The notes beneath the pieces were generated by a model. That model did not search any database. It saw only the letters and a program-made list of their open reading frames with translations, and was not told where the DNA came from. Both the position numbers and the translations under genes were made by a program. From OMOG01 sp041485845 (GTDB lineage Bacteria; Acidobacteriota; Terriglobia; Bryobacterales; Bryobacteraceae): a DNA stretch of 10,884 nucleotides. The stretch spans positions 1 to 10,884 of the forward strand of contig JBGPKH010000277.1 in NCBI GenBank assembly GCA_041485845.1, given 5' to 3'. Each line of letters opens with the position of its first letter. Position 1 is the stretch's first letter. Below, in pieces: positions 1-7,292 of this stretch.

Positions 1-1331
1 CCCAGCGCGCGGATCACCGTGCAGGTCAGATCCCGCGGGTTGGGCAGACCCGTGTAATGGAACGCTTCGTAGCCGATGGCGAACGGACCGTCCTGCTTCG
101 TCAACGACGACAGGTCCATCTCCGGACTCCGCAGCCCGGACAGCGTCACGGCCTGAGGCCGCACCTGGTCGACCGTCGCGGGGGGAGTCCCGGGAGCCGT
201 CACATCGGCGAAGACGGCGATCTCCCCCTTCAGCGCCGCGGGCAGAGTCCCCTGGATCGAGATGGTGTTCCCGATGGTCTTCACCGCCGGCGAGACACCG
301 GGTCCCGACACGGCATACCGGGGCGCGCCGCCTCCCCGGCCGCCGCGTCCCTGCCCGCCCGATCCGCGGATCGTCCAGACGAGGTCGGCGTGAGCGCTGT
401 CCACGCGCACGGCTTGCGGCTTGTGGCCATCGAAGGAAACCCGGTACGTGACGCCCGCCAGCCCCGCATCGCCTTCCGCCAGCACCGGCCCGCGCGTCTC
501 GAGCGTGACCCTCAGAAAAAGCCCGTCGACCGCCGCCAGCGTCACCTTCCGGATATCGAGGTGCGCGGCCACCGCGGGATCCTCTTCGTCGGTGAGCGTG
601 GCGAGCGATTGTTCCGCGCCCGCCGTGACCATCGGGTAGAGGCCTACGATCGCATCCCGCGCCGCCATCTGGTCGTAGGACATCTCGATCGACCCGTCCG
701 CCCGCAGCACCGCCTGGAAGCGGTTGACCGTGGGCGTCCACGTGAAGTCCTGGATACCGCCCGACGGCTCGGTGAGGGTCCACGTGATCACCACCCGATC
801 CGCCAGTTCCTTAATGTAGCGCGGTCCGGACATGCGCGGCTTCAGGAACACGCTGATCGCCGGCACGGTGTTGATCAGCGTACGTGCGCCTTCGCGCAAC
901 TGGTCGAATCGCCCGATCGTGAACCCGCCCCCGCGGCCGCCCCTGCCGCCGCCCGGGGCCGCTCCGAAGCTGATCGTTCCCGTGGCGCCCACGGAGAACG
1001 AATCCCAGCTCTTGCCCGAAAAGGGAAACGTGAAGTTGCGCAGAGTCACCTGGGCTCCGCTGAGTTGGGCGCCGAACTCCGGGTCCCACTGCAATGCCAC
1101 ATTCTCGGCGCGGTACCCGCTCGCCTCCGGCGTGAACCGCAGCGTGCGCCGGCCCAGGTCGAACAGGTTGGCCTTGGGGAGCGCACCGTCATCCAGCTTC
1201 ATGACGATCAGGTCTCCCCGCGTGGAGATGGCGCCGATGGGCCGCCCCGGCTCCTGCTGCGCGTGCCCCGGGAGAACTCCCAACGCGATCAGGAATCCGC
1301 TCTTTAAATAGGACCGGCTGCTTCTGTACAT
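1..1331 (-). CDS. Secreted protein with nidogen-like core and Gly/Arg-rich linkers (3' end beyond window)
   Basis: An open frame of 443 codons runs from an ATG at 1331 off the left edge without a stop. A GGAG Shine-Dalgarno lies at 1341-1344, nine bases upstream, which fixes the start. Residues 1-25 form a signal peptide: basic SSRSYLK, hydrophobic FLIALGVL, then a likely cleavage after GHA. About residues 98-230 resemble nidogen (NIDO)-type extracellular modules: an FPFSGKSWDSFSVGATGTISF strand pattern, an ITW segment, then FQAVLRADGSIEMSYD near 205-220. Two low-complexity tracts rich in Gly and Arg lie near residues 127-136 and 324-335. They split the protein into apparent domains. Residues 340 onward look beta-rich. 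No catalytic motif is visible in this part, so it may be an adhesin or binding protein, or the front of a secreted enzyme. It is divergent from the ABC ATPase gene and separated from it by about 500 bases. Being protein-coding and exported is well supported; the nidogen assignment is by eye. Confidence 0.8.
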   Translation of the reverse strand, partial: MYRSSRSYLKSGFLIALGVLPGHAQQEPGRPIGAISTRGDLIVMKLDDGALPKANLFDLGRRTLRFTPEASGYRAENVALQWDPEFGAQLSGAQVTLRNFTFPFSGKSWDSFSVGATGTISFGAAPGGGRGGRGGGFTIGRFDQLREGARTLINTVPAISVFLKPRMSGPRYIKELADRVVITWTLTEPSGGIQDFTWTPTVNRFQAVLRADGSIEMSYDQMAARDAIVGLYPMVTAGAEQSLATLTDEEDPAVAAHLDIRKVTLAAVDGLFLRVTLETRGPVLAEGDAGLAGVTYRVSFDGHKPQAVRVDSAHADLVWTIRGSGGQGRGGRGGGAPRYAVSGPGVSPAVKTIGNTISIQGTLPAALKGEIAVFADVTAPGTPPATVDQVRPQAVTLSGLRSPEMDLSSLTKQDGPFAIGYEAFHYTGLPNPRDLTCTVIRAL

Positions 1332-1417
1332 AGCTCGAATCTCCGCGCGGCAGACCGCCGTATTCTCCCACGCGCTACGGCCGGGCGCAACGCGGGACTT
1401 GACGGGAGCGGTCCCGT

Positions 1418-1630
1418 TCAGGATCTTGGCCAATTCTCCGGTCTTTCCGGCGCTCGCGGGTCAAAATCGTCATACACCCATACGGTGAGGTGCAAGTCAG
1501 TCAGTGTCTGCCGCGCGTTGCCGTGTTTGTCCCACGGCTGGTTTCGGAGGAGGTTCACCGCCGCGCGCGAGAATGCGTACACATCGCGCGTCGGACCCGG
1601 CGCGACGTCGCCGGCGTCAATGACCCGCAC
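1418..1630 (-). CDS. Short unrecognised ORF or gene remnant
   Basis: A 70-codon frame starts at a GTG (1630) and ends at 1418. The frame is open up to a TGA at 1658-1660, so the start is uncertain, and I see no clear Shine-Dalgarno. The composition looks like a real protein: balanced acidic and basic residues, G/C-rich third codon positions, and segments such as VYAFSRAAVNLLRNQPW and LTVWVYDDFDPR. I do not recognise the family. It has no signal peptide or membrane segment. It could be the tail of a gene whose front has been lost, a small independent gene, or a chance frame in GC-rich DNA. The real start of the secreted protein gene lies downstream on the same strand, so the two could be co-transcribed. 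Confidence 0.3.
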   Translation of the reverse strand: MRVIDAGDVAPGPTRDVYAFSRAAVNLLRNQPWDKHGNARQTLTDLHLTVWVYDDFDPRAPERPENWPRS

Positions 1631-1811
1631 ACCGGCCAGTTTGGCGAGGTATTTTCAATCCCATCTTACTATTTCATCTCAACGGCTTACTAACCACTTA
1701 CCAGTCTCTTCCCGGCTGTTTCACCCCCGCCTCCGCCATGTTCGTCTGCCAGATTGAAACCAGGAAGAAGATTAGCGCCCACCCGGACGCCGCTCGTCCT
1801 CACCGCCGCGA

Positions 1812-1830
1812 ACCGGTCAACTTGACCGGT
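1812..1830. promoter_or_regulatory. Perfect 19-bp palindrome upstream of the ABC ATPase gene
   Basis: ACCGGTCAA and TTGACCGGT are exact reverse complements, nine bases each around a single central C. The second arm ends 11 bases before the GTG at 1842 and 56 bases before the alternative TTG at 1887. A short-spaced perfect dyad near a gene start is the usual form of an operator for a dimeric regulator. As RNA it would fold into a 7-bp stem with a 5-base loop. The following bases are C-rich, not T-rich, so a Rho-independent terminator is unlikely. No regulator gene is present in the window to name as a partner. Confidence 0.45.
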
Positions 1831-1841
1831 CTTCCCCTCCC

Positions 1842-3080
1842 GTGGAACGCGCCGCACGCCGGTCCCGCCACCCGCTATCATCAAGGTTGGTCCTCGTTCA
1901 AAACGTTTCCAAACTATATCGTTTGTATCGCCGGCCGTCCGACCGGCTGCGCGAGCTTTTCCCCGGCAGCCGGGCCCGGCACACCGACTTTTGGGCGCTC
2001 CGCGACATCGGCTTCACCGTCGAAAAAGGCGAGACCCTCAGCCTGGTCGGCCCCAACGGATGCGGCAAAAGTACCCTGCTGCAAATCGTCAGCGGCATCC
2101 TCCCGCCTACGCATGGCCGGGTGGTCACACGCGGGCGGATCGCCGCGCTGCTGGAGCTGGGCGCGGGTTTCAACCCGGAATTCAGCGGGCGCGAGAACGT
2201 CCACCTCAACGGCGAAATCATGGGGCTGAGCCGCGCCGAAATCGATAAAGCGATGCCCTCCATCGAAGCCTTTGCCGAGATCGGTGAATTCATCGAGCGG
2301 CCCGTCAAGGAGTACTCCAGCGGCATGTACGTGCGGCTGGCCTTCTCCACCGCGATCCATGTGGACCCCGAGATTCTCATCGTCGATGAAGCCCTGGCGG
2401 TGGGCGACGCGGTCTTCGCCAACCGCTGCGTGCGCAAGTTCCAGGAGCTGCGCGAGCGCAAGATTACGGTGCTGTTCGTCTCCCACGATCTGGGCCTCGT
2501 CAAACAGCTCTCGGACCGCGCGATCCTGCTGCTCCACGGCCGCATCGAGGCCGAGGGCGCGCCCAAGGACGTGATCAACCGCTACATCGGGCTGGTGCTG
2601 GCCAGGGAGCCGGTCAACAAAAAGGAGGAGCGCGTGCGCGGCAGCTTCCGTCACGGCGACGCCTCCAGCGAGATTCTCAGCGTCGCCATCCTCAATCGGC
2701 GCGGCGAAGAGGTCACTTCGATCTCGAGCGGCGAGCCGGTCACCGTGCGCGTGCGCTCGCACTTCCATCAGGCGAGGTCCGAGCCGATGGTGGGCATCCT
2801 GATTCGCACGCGCATCGGCATGGAAGTGTACGGCACCAATACGCGCATCGAGAACGCGCACCTGGGTAACCTGAATGCCGGGGACGAACTGGAAGTGGAC
2901 TTCCATTTGGAATGCTGGCTGACGCCGCAACCGTATACGCTGACCGTGGCCACGCAGAACTCCGACGGGTCGAGTCACGACTGGCTGGACGATGCGATTG
3001 CCTTTGACGTAGTCGATACGCGGGTGGCCGCGGGAGTGGCGAATTTGAGGGCGGAGGTGGAATGGCGCGTCTCACGGTGA
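1842..3080 (+). CDS. Polysaccharide-export ABC transporter ATP-binding protein (Wzt/TagH type)
   Basis: This is the cytoplasmic ATPase of an ABC-2-type exporter that moves lipid-linked surface polysaccharide (O-antigen or teichoic-acid-like) across the inner membrane. In residues from the GTG at 1842: Walker A GPNGCGKST at 70-78; the family-typical LELGAGFNPEFSGRENV at 104-120; signature YSSGM at 158-162; Walker B ILIVDEALAVGD at 178-189; H-loop SHD at 214-216. From about 270 to 412 a beta-rich C-terminal domain (ISSGEPVTVRV, YTLTVATQNSDG) matches the Wzt C-terminal domain, which in known members binds the polysaccharide. The start is uncertain: an in-frame TTG at 1887 would begin MVLVQNVSKLYRLY, closer to how the family usually starts, and neither start has a good Shine-Dalgarno. 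No permease or glycosyltransferase gene is visible here, so its partner must lie elsewhere or be lost. Its 3' end overlaps the DUF167 gene by 19 bases. Confidence 0.93.
   Translation: MERAARRSRHPLSSRLVLVQNVSKLYRLYRRPSDRLRELFPGSRARHTDFWALRDIGFTVEKGETLSLVGPNGCGKSTLLQIVSGILPPTHGRVVTRGRIAALLELGAGFNPEFSGRENVHLNGEIMGLSRAEIDKAMPSIEAFAEIGEFIERPVKEYSSGMYVRLAFSTAIHVDPEILIVDEALAVGDAVFANRCVRKFQELRERKITVLFVSHDLGLVKQLSDRAILLLHGRIEAEGAPKDVINRYIGLVLAREPVNKKEERVRGSFRHGDASSEILSVAILNRRGEEVTSISSGEPVTVRVRSHFHQARSEPMVGILIRTRIGMEVYGTNTRIENAHLGNLNAGDELEVDFHLECWLTPQPYTLTVATQNSDGSSHDWLDDAIAFDVVDTRVAAGVANLRAEVEWRVSR
3053..3058 (+). promoter_or_regulatory. Strong Shine-Dalgarno for the DUF167 gene
   Basis: GGAGGT lies just before the ATG at 3062, inside the 3' end of the ABC ATPase coding sequence. 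It fixes the DUF167 start despite the 19-base overlap and suggests the two genes are translated from one transcript. Confidence 0.6.
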
Positions 3081-3328
3081 AGGTGCATCCGCGCGCCAAA
3101 CGTTCCGCCATTACGGGACGATTGGGCGGCGCATGGAAGCTCGACCTGGCAGCTCCGCCGGTGGATGGCAAAGCCAACGACGAGTGCGTGCGCTTCTTCG
3201 CCTCGCTCGCCGGCGTGCCGCGATCGCGCGTGCGCATCGTCATGGGCGCCTCGAGCCGCATCAAGGTGGTGGAGATCGAAGGCATACCGCAGGACCAGAT
3301 GGAGCAGCTTACGGAGCCGCGGCCGTGA
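3062..3328 (+). CDS. DUF167 (YggU family) protein
   Basis: A complete 88-residue protein of the DUF167/YggU family, small cytoplasmic alpha/beta proteins with no established biochemical role. Family hallmarks in order: VHPRAKRSAI near residues 7-16, LAAPPVDGKANDECVRFFASL near 29-49, and VRIVMGASSRIKVVEIEG near 57-74. The length is close to normal (roughly 90-100 residues), so the gene looks intact. It overlaps the upstream ATPase by 19 bases and has a strong Shine-Dalgarno, consistent with translational coupling. Downstream, a receptor fragment continues in the same reading frame directly after the TGA at 3326-3328, so any stop-codon readthrough would join the two. I read that as a rearrangement scar, not a designed fusion. 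Confidence 0.92.
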   Translation: MARLTVKVHPRAKRSAITGRLGGAWKLDLAAPPVDGKANDECVRFFASLAGVPRSRVRIVMGASSRIKVVEIEGIPQDQMEQLTEPRP

Positions 3329-4357
3329 GGTCACTTCGGCTCCTCCGGCGGAGTCGAATACACCAACTTTCAGGCCGATTGGGACCGGATTCTCGGCCAT
3401 TGGAACGTCTCTCCGCGACTGGGAATCGCCTGGATGCCGCACGGGCTGAACCGGACCAAAATCCATGCCGGTTTTGCCGTGATCTACGAAGCCGCAAATC
3501 TGAGGCTGTTGACGCGCCCGCTGGACCAGTATTCCCTGACAACGTATTTTGGAAAGGATGGAGCCGTTCTGCGCGGACCGGCGGCTACGGTTTTCACGAT
3601 GGGACCCGCGGGCCTTTCCACTCCGCACGCCCGCAACTGGAACGCCGGCATCGAGCGCGAATTGACCGAAAACACGCTGCTCCGGATCAACTATCTCTGC
3701 CGCCGCAGCGCCGATGGATTCACGTACATCAATCAGATTGCGCCGAATCAGGCTCCGCCGCCGGACATGGTCCGGAAATACGGCGCCTCGGTGTTCGATG
3801 CCATCTACGCGCTCACCAACGACCGTCGCGACCAATACGACTCGCTGGAGGTGACCTTCCGCCAGACGTTGCGGACGCAGTATGGGTGGCTCGCCAGCTA
3901 TACCAGATCGAGGGCCGCTTCCAACGCGGTCCTTGACATTGAGGTGAGCGATCCCATGACGGTCCTGCACAACTCCGGTCCGATGCCGTGGGACTCACCG
4001 CATCGGCTTGTCGGCTGGGCATACCTCCCGCTGTTTTGGAAGGATTGGGCGGTTGCCAGCCTGCTCGAGACGCGGACTGGCTTTCCTTTCTCGATACAGA
4101 ACGGTGGATTCGCGATCGGCGACGTGAACACGCGCCGTTTCCCGGCTTTTTTTGAGTGGAATCTCCACCTGGAACGGCGTTTCGTCTTCCGATCACAACG
4201 CTGGGAGTTCCGGGGGGGATTCAACAATCTCACCAATCGCAACAATCCGAACGTCGTGAACGCCAACGCGGACTCGCGAAGCTTCCTCCAGTATTACGGC
4301 GGGCAGCGCCGCACCCTCAATTTCCGGATTCGCTGGCTGGGAAAGGCCAAGCTCTGA
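3329..4357 (+). pseudogene. Oar-like TonB-dependent receptor, C-terminal barrel remnant
   Basis: An open frame of 342 codons reads as the C-terminal third of an Oar/carboxypeptidase-regulatory-domain TonB-dependent receptor, an outer-membrane beta-barrel. Evidence: WNVSPRLGIAW at about residues 25-35, RTKIHAGFAVIYEA, PHARNWNAGIERELTENTLLRINY, YDSLEVTFRQ with alternating barrel strands, LLETRTGFPFSIQ, and the typical terminal FNNLTNRNNPNVVNAN then RRTLNFRIRWLGK. Full receptors are usually 900-1200 residues. Signal peptide, regulatory domain, TonB box, plug and the early barrel are all absent. Homology begins before the first usable ATG (3434), at the codon right after the DUF167 stop, and no Shine-Dalgarno serves that ATG. 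This points to a 5' deletion that joined the receptor tail to the DUF167 gene. If 3434-4357 is translated, the 307-residue product has no export signal. The remaining frame carries no internal stop, so the loss may be recent. Confidence 0.8.
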
Positions 4358-4373
4358 GCGGGCAACCGGGGTT

Positions 4374-5729
4374 CTATCGCCCGAGGATTTCCAGGTACCG
4401 CGCCATCGACTCGATCCCGCGATAGAAGTTCGGCAAATGGAACTTCTCGTTGGGCGCGTGCAGATTGTCGTCGGGGAGACCGAACCCCATCATCACGCTC
4501 GGAATTCCGAGGTACCGGTCGAACACGCCCACGATCGGTATCGAGCCGCCCGAGCGGATGTACACCGTGTCCTTGCCGAAGACCTGCTTCATGGCTTCGG
4601 CCGACGCGCGGATGAACGGGTTGTCCGGGTTGGTCAGCGACGGCGCCCCCGCGTGCAGCACCTTGAGCTCCGCCGTCACGCCCTTTGGACACGCGGCCTG
4701 CACCGCGGCCTTGAGTTGCTCGCCGGCCTCGTCGGTTCGCTGATCGGCCACCAGCCGAGCGCTGATTTTCGCCGTGGCGCGGGCCGGGATCACGGTCTTC
4801 GCGCCCTCCCCCGTGAACCCGCCGCGAATACCGTGTACCTCGAGCGTGGGCCGCGCCCACAGGCGATCGAACAGCGGCACCTCGGGTTCGCCCACCAGCT
4901 CGCGTGCGCCCATCTCTTTTTCGGTGTACTCCCGCTCGTCGAACGGCAGCCGCGCCCACGCCTCGCGTTCCTTGTCGCCCGGCGGCGCCACGCGATCGTA
5001 AAAGCCCGGAATCAGGATGTGGCCGTCGCGGTCCTTGAGCGCGCACAGAATCTCCGCGATCGCCTGAATCGGATTGGGCGCCGCGCCGCCGTACACGCCC
5101 GAGTGAAGATCGTGGCCGGCCCCCTGCACCACCAGGTCGCAATACACGATGCCGCGCAGCCCCACGCAGATCGTGGGCAGCTCAGGCGCGAACATTTCGG
5201 TATCGCACACCACGGCAGCGTCGGCATCGAGGCGCGGCGGCCGGGTCTTGACGTACTGTTCGATGTGCGCGCCGCCGGTCTCCTCCTCGCCTTCAAGCAG
5301 GAACTTCACGTTGACCGGCAGCCGGCCCGCGGTCTTCAGCAGGCCCTCTACGGCCTTCATCTGAATGTAGACCTGGCCCTTGTCGTCGCTTGCGCCGCGC
5401 GCGAAGATGTCATTGCCGCGAACGTCGGGCTCAAACGGCGGGGACTTCCACTCGTCCAGCGGATCGGGCGGCTGCACGTCGTAGTGGCCGTAGAAGAGCA
5501 GGGTCGGCTTGCCCGGCGCGCCCAGCCATTCGGCGTAGACCAGCGGGTTGCCGTCGCCTTCGATCAGCTCCGTGTACGCCAATCCCGCGGATTCCAGCTC
5601 GTTCCGGGCGAACTCGGCGGCGCGCAGGATATCGGGCTTGTGCTCGGACAGAGCGCTGATGCTGGGAATGCGGAGGAAGGCCTTCAAGCCTTCGAGGAAA
5701 TCGGACTGGTGCTGCCGATAGTAGTTCAT
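4374..5729 (-). CDS. M20 family metallopeptidase (CNDP-like dipeptidase)
   Basis: A complete 451-residue peptidase of family M20 (carnosinase/CNDP2-like branch), expected to be a cytoplasmic di-zinc enzyme cleaving dipeptides or short peptides. Residues visible: GHYDVQP with metal ligand H82 and D84; RGASDDKG at 111-118 with the bridging Asp; LEGEEETGG at 145-153 with general base and metal Glu (E149, E150); D176 in VVCDTE; H209 in GHDLHSGVYGG of the lid/dimerisation domain; the RSGGSIP loop at 392-398; and H424 in DNLHAPNE. All catalytic and metal positions known for the family are present. Length is normal and no signal peptide is seen. GGAG at 5735-5738 sits five bases before the ATG. It starts 18 bases after the ankyrin gene's stop, so the two are probably one operon. 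It converges with the receptor remnant, leaving only 16 bases between the ends. Confidence 0.95.
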   Translation of the reverse strand: MNYYRQHQSDFLEGLKAFLRIPSISALSEHKPDILRAAEFARNELESAGLAYTELIEGDGNPLVYAEWLGAPGKPTLLFYGHYDVQPPDPLDEWKSPPFEPDVRGNDIFARGASDDKGQVYIQMKAVEGLLKTAGRLPVNVKFLLEGEEETGGAHIEQYVKTRPPRLDADAAVVCDTEMFAPELPTICVGLRGIVYCDLVVQGAGHDLHSGVYGGAAPNPIQAIAEILCALKDRDGHILIPGFYDRVAPPGDKEREAWARLPFDEREYTEKEMGARELVGEPEVPLFDRLWARPTLEVHGIRGGFTGEGAKTVIPARATAKISARLVADQRTDEAGEQLKAAVQAACPKGVTAELKVLHAGAPSLTNPDNPFIRASAEAMKQVFGKDTVYIRSGGSIPIVGVFDRYLGIPSVMMGFGLPDDNLHAPNEKFHLPNFYRGIESMARYLEILGR

Positions 5730-5747
5730 GAGGACTCCAGCCTGGTT

Positions 5748-6551
5748 CTAGCGCCCCGCGCCCGAACGGGAATGCCGCAGCAGCGCTTCCACGGCGGCCC
5801 AATAAATCTCGCCGCCGTGCTTCTTCGCCCAATCCTCGAACACCGGCGGATACTGCGCCGGACTCGTGACCATCTGCTCGCGCAGCCCCTTCAGTCCGCC
5901 GCCAAACGTCTTCTCCAGCAGCGGTGCGCTTTCCCCGTTCAACACCACGCGAGCGTCCACCTCCATGCTCAGTTTGTCGCTGGATTGCTGCTGCACGCAC
6001 ACCGCTCTCGGCCGCACCCGCAGGGTAAGGAGGGCATCCCCGCCGGCGGCCACCAGTTCAACCGGGGCCTTGCCCGCTGCCGCGGCGTCGCGCACGGCCG
6101 AAACCAGACGAGCTTCCGTCTGCAGCGACTTCACGGTAGTTGCCAGTTGCGGCGGGGGCATGAAGCAGGAGCTGTACAGATTCTCGGGGACCAACACCAC
6201 GCTCAACACCAGCCCCACGGTGGCAGGCGCGGGAAGTGCCTTCAGCACCTCGTCGCGCCCGCCGGCCGAAGAGAACAGCGCCAGTCCATAAGCCGTCCAA
6301 CCCTGCTTGTCGCGGGTCTCGGGTTTCGCGCCCTTGGCCAGCAGGGCGCGCACGGTATCCGCATGCCCGTGCTGCGCGGCCAGCATCAGGGCCGTCCGCC
6401 CGTTCTTGTCCTGGCTCTCCAGAGACGCGCCTTGACTGGCGAGCGTCTGCACGCGCGCCGTCTGTCCCTTCCGGGCCGCGGTTAACAGTTCCGGGCCCAG
6501 GTCCGCCGCGAAAGCCGTGAGAGAAAACAGCAGCAGGAGGGAAGCTGTCAT
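5748..6551 (-). CDS. Secreted ankyrin-repeat protein
   Basis: The coding frame stays open far upstream, but the ATG at 6551 is the right start because it begins a clear signal peptide: MTASLLLLFSLTAFAAD, with cleavage likely after AFA. The mature protein opens with about two and a half ankyrin repeats (residues 19-95): ELLTAARKGQTARVQTLASQGASLESQD, then NGRTALMLAAQHGHADTVRALLAKGA, then a partial third unit KQGWTAYGLALFSSAG. Residues 105-267 form a second region I do not recognise, containing the conserved-looking PENLYSSCFMPPPQL and the C-terminal SPAQYPPVFEDWAKKHGGEIYWAAVEALL. Ankyrin repeats bind proteins; the partner is unknown and a periplasmic location is inferred. It lies 14 bases after the hypB-like remnant and 18 bases before the M20 peptidase, with the same orientation as both. 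Confidence 0.87.
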   Translation of the reverse strand: MTASLLLLFSLTAFAADLGPELLTAARKGQTARVQTLASQGASLESQDKNGRTALMLAAQHGHADTVRALLAKGAKPETRDKQGWTAYGLALFSSAGGRDEVLKALPAPATVGLVLSVVLVPENLYSSCFMPPPQLATTVKSLQTEARLVSAVRDAAAAGKAPVELVAAGGDALLTLRVRPRAVCVQQQSSDKLSMEVDARVVLNGESAPLLEKTFGGGLKGLREQMVTSPAQYPPVFEDWAKKHGGEIYWAAVEALLRHSRSGAGR

Positions 6552-6565
6552 GCGTTGTAGAGGAC

Positions 6566-7256
6566 TCACACCCCTTCCGCCACCGGACCGCGCTGCCGCG
6601 CGCGATAGCTTCGCAGAATCTCCAGCCAACCGTCCATTCCCGCTCCGGTCTTGGCCGAAACCCGGATCGCCTGCATCCCCGGGCGGACTCTTTGGATGTT
6701 CTCTTCCGCCGCCGCCCGGTCGAATTCCACCGCCTCCGCGAGGCCCGTCCGGGTGATCGCGGCGGCGTCCGCGCTGTTGAAGATGGTCGGATACTTCAGC
6801 GGCTTGTCCTCGCCCTCCGTCACCGGCAGGAGCGCCGGCCGCAGCTCTCCGCCGAGATCGCACGAAGACGGGCAAACCAGGTTGCCGGTATTCTCGATGA
6901 ACGGGAAATCCAGCTCCCGCAGATCCCAGCCTTCCAAAGCGTGGCCCGCCATCTCGGCCTCCAGGTGGCAGACCGTGCCTGGGATTGATCCGCGCAACGC
7001 GCGCCTTGCTGCGAGCCGGCCGCCGGGCATCATTCTCGGTCGCGCGATCTCCCGCCAGGGCTGCGACCCGATATTCCGGTTGCAACAAGGTGCGCGTCTT
7101 TTCCAGGAAGGCTGTCTTCCCCGACCCGCGACTCGAGACCAGGCTGACCACCAATACTCCCGCTTCCTGGAAGCGTTCCCGCAGCCTGCGCGCCACTTGG
7201 TCGTTGCGCTTCAGCACATTCCGCCGGACTTCCCCCAATCGCGGTTGGTTGGCCAT
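6566..7256 (-). pseudogene. hypB: HypB-like nickel GTPase, frameshifted
   Basis: HypB is the GTPase that helps insert nickel into [NiFe]-hydrogenase and, in some bacteria, urease. Here homology is split between two frames. From the ATG at 7256 to 6984, 91 codons give the N-terminal part, with the P-loop VVSLVSSRGSGKT and GDRATENDA. From 6979 to 6566 a second frame gives GTVCHLEAEMAG, FIENTGNLVCP, VTEGEDKPLKYPTIFNSADAA and VSAKTGAGMDGW. Joining them needs loss of one base around 6980-6983. Together they cover about 229 residues, a normal HypB core without the His-rich leader. Other damage: the usual SSPGSGKT reads SSRGSGKT, GDLATEND reads GDRATEND, and the guanine-specificity motif (usually TKxD/NKxD) reads TRTG, the codon at 6743-6745 being GGC. 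The metal-site residues in VCHLEA and NLVCP remain. No hydrogenase, urease or other hyp gene is in the window. A single sequencing error could explain the frameshift but not the substitutions. Confidence 0.85.
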
Positions 7257-7271
7257 CGCTCGGTCCCGGAC

Positions 7272-7292
7272 GCCGGCCGCGGCGTGGCCGGC
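7272..7292. repeat. GC-rich inverted repeat before the hypB-like remnant
   Basis: GCCGGCC at 7272-7278 and GGCCGGC at 7286-7292 are exact reverse complements around a 7-base loop. On the minus strand this lies 16 bases upstream of the hypB-like ATG at 7256. It could be a 5'-leader hairpin, but such dyads are frequent by chance at this base composition. Confidence 0.3.

Larger units (their letters stand above)
1332..1841. other. Divergent intergenic region
   Basis: About 510 bases separate two divergently read genes, so both promoters should lie here. The stretch about 1650-1700 is clearly richer in A and T than its surroundings and is the likeliest promoter area, but I cannot identify a convincing -35/-10 pair. 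It also holds a short minus-strand open frame (1418-1630) and a 19-bp palindrome (1812-1830), listed separately. No RNA gene was recognised. Confidence 0.5.

Noticed and set aside
57..1307. 416-codon plus-strand ORF opposite the left-edge gene
   Set aside because: Very rich in Arg, Pro and His with no recognisable motif. The opposite strand carries a signal peptide, a good Shine-Dalgarno and natural composition.
1914..2978. 354-codon minus-strand ORF opposite the ABC ATPase
   Set aside because: Antisense shadow; the plus strand shows all ABC motifs in order.
4355..4384. Possible bidirectional terminator between the receptor remnant and the M20 gene
   Set aside because: Only a 5-bp CGGGC/GCCCG stem with a 15-base loop and no T run on either side.
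4437..6485. 682-codon plus-strand ORF
   Set aside because: It is the antisense of the M20 peptidase and ankyrin genes, both with clear family motifs, and its composition is typical of a GC-rich shadow frame.
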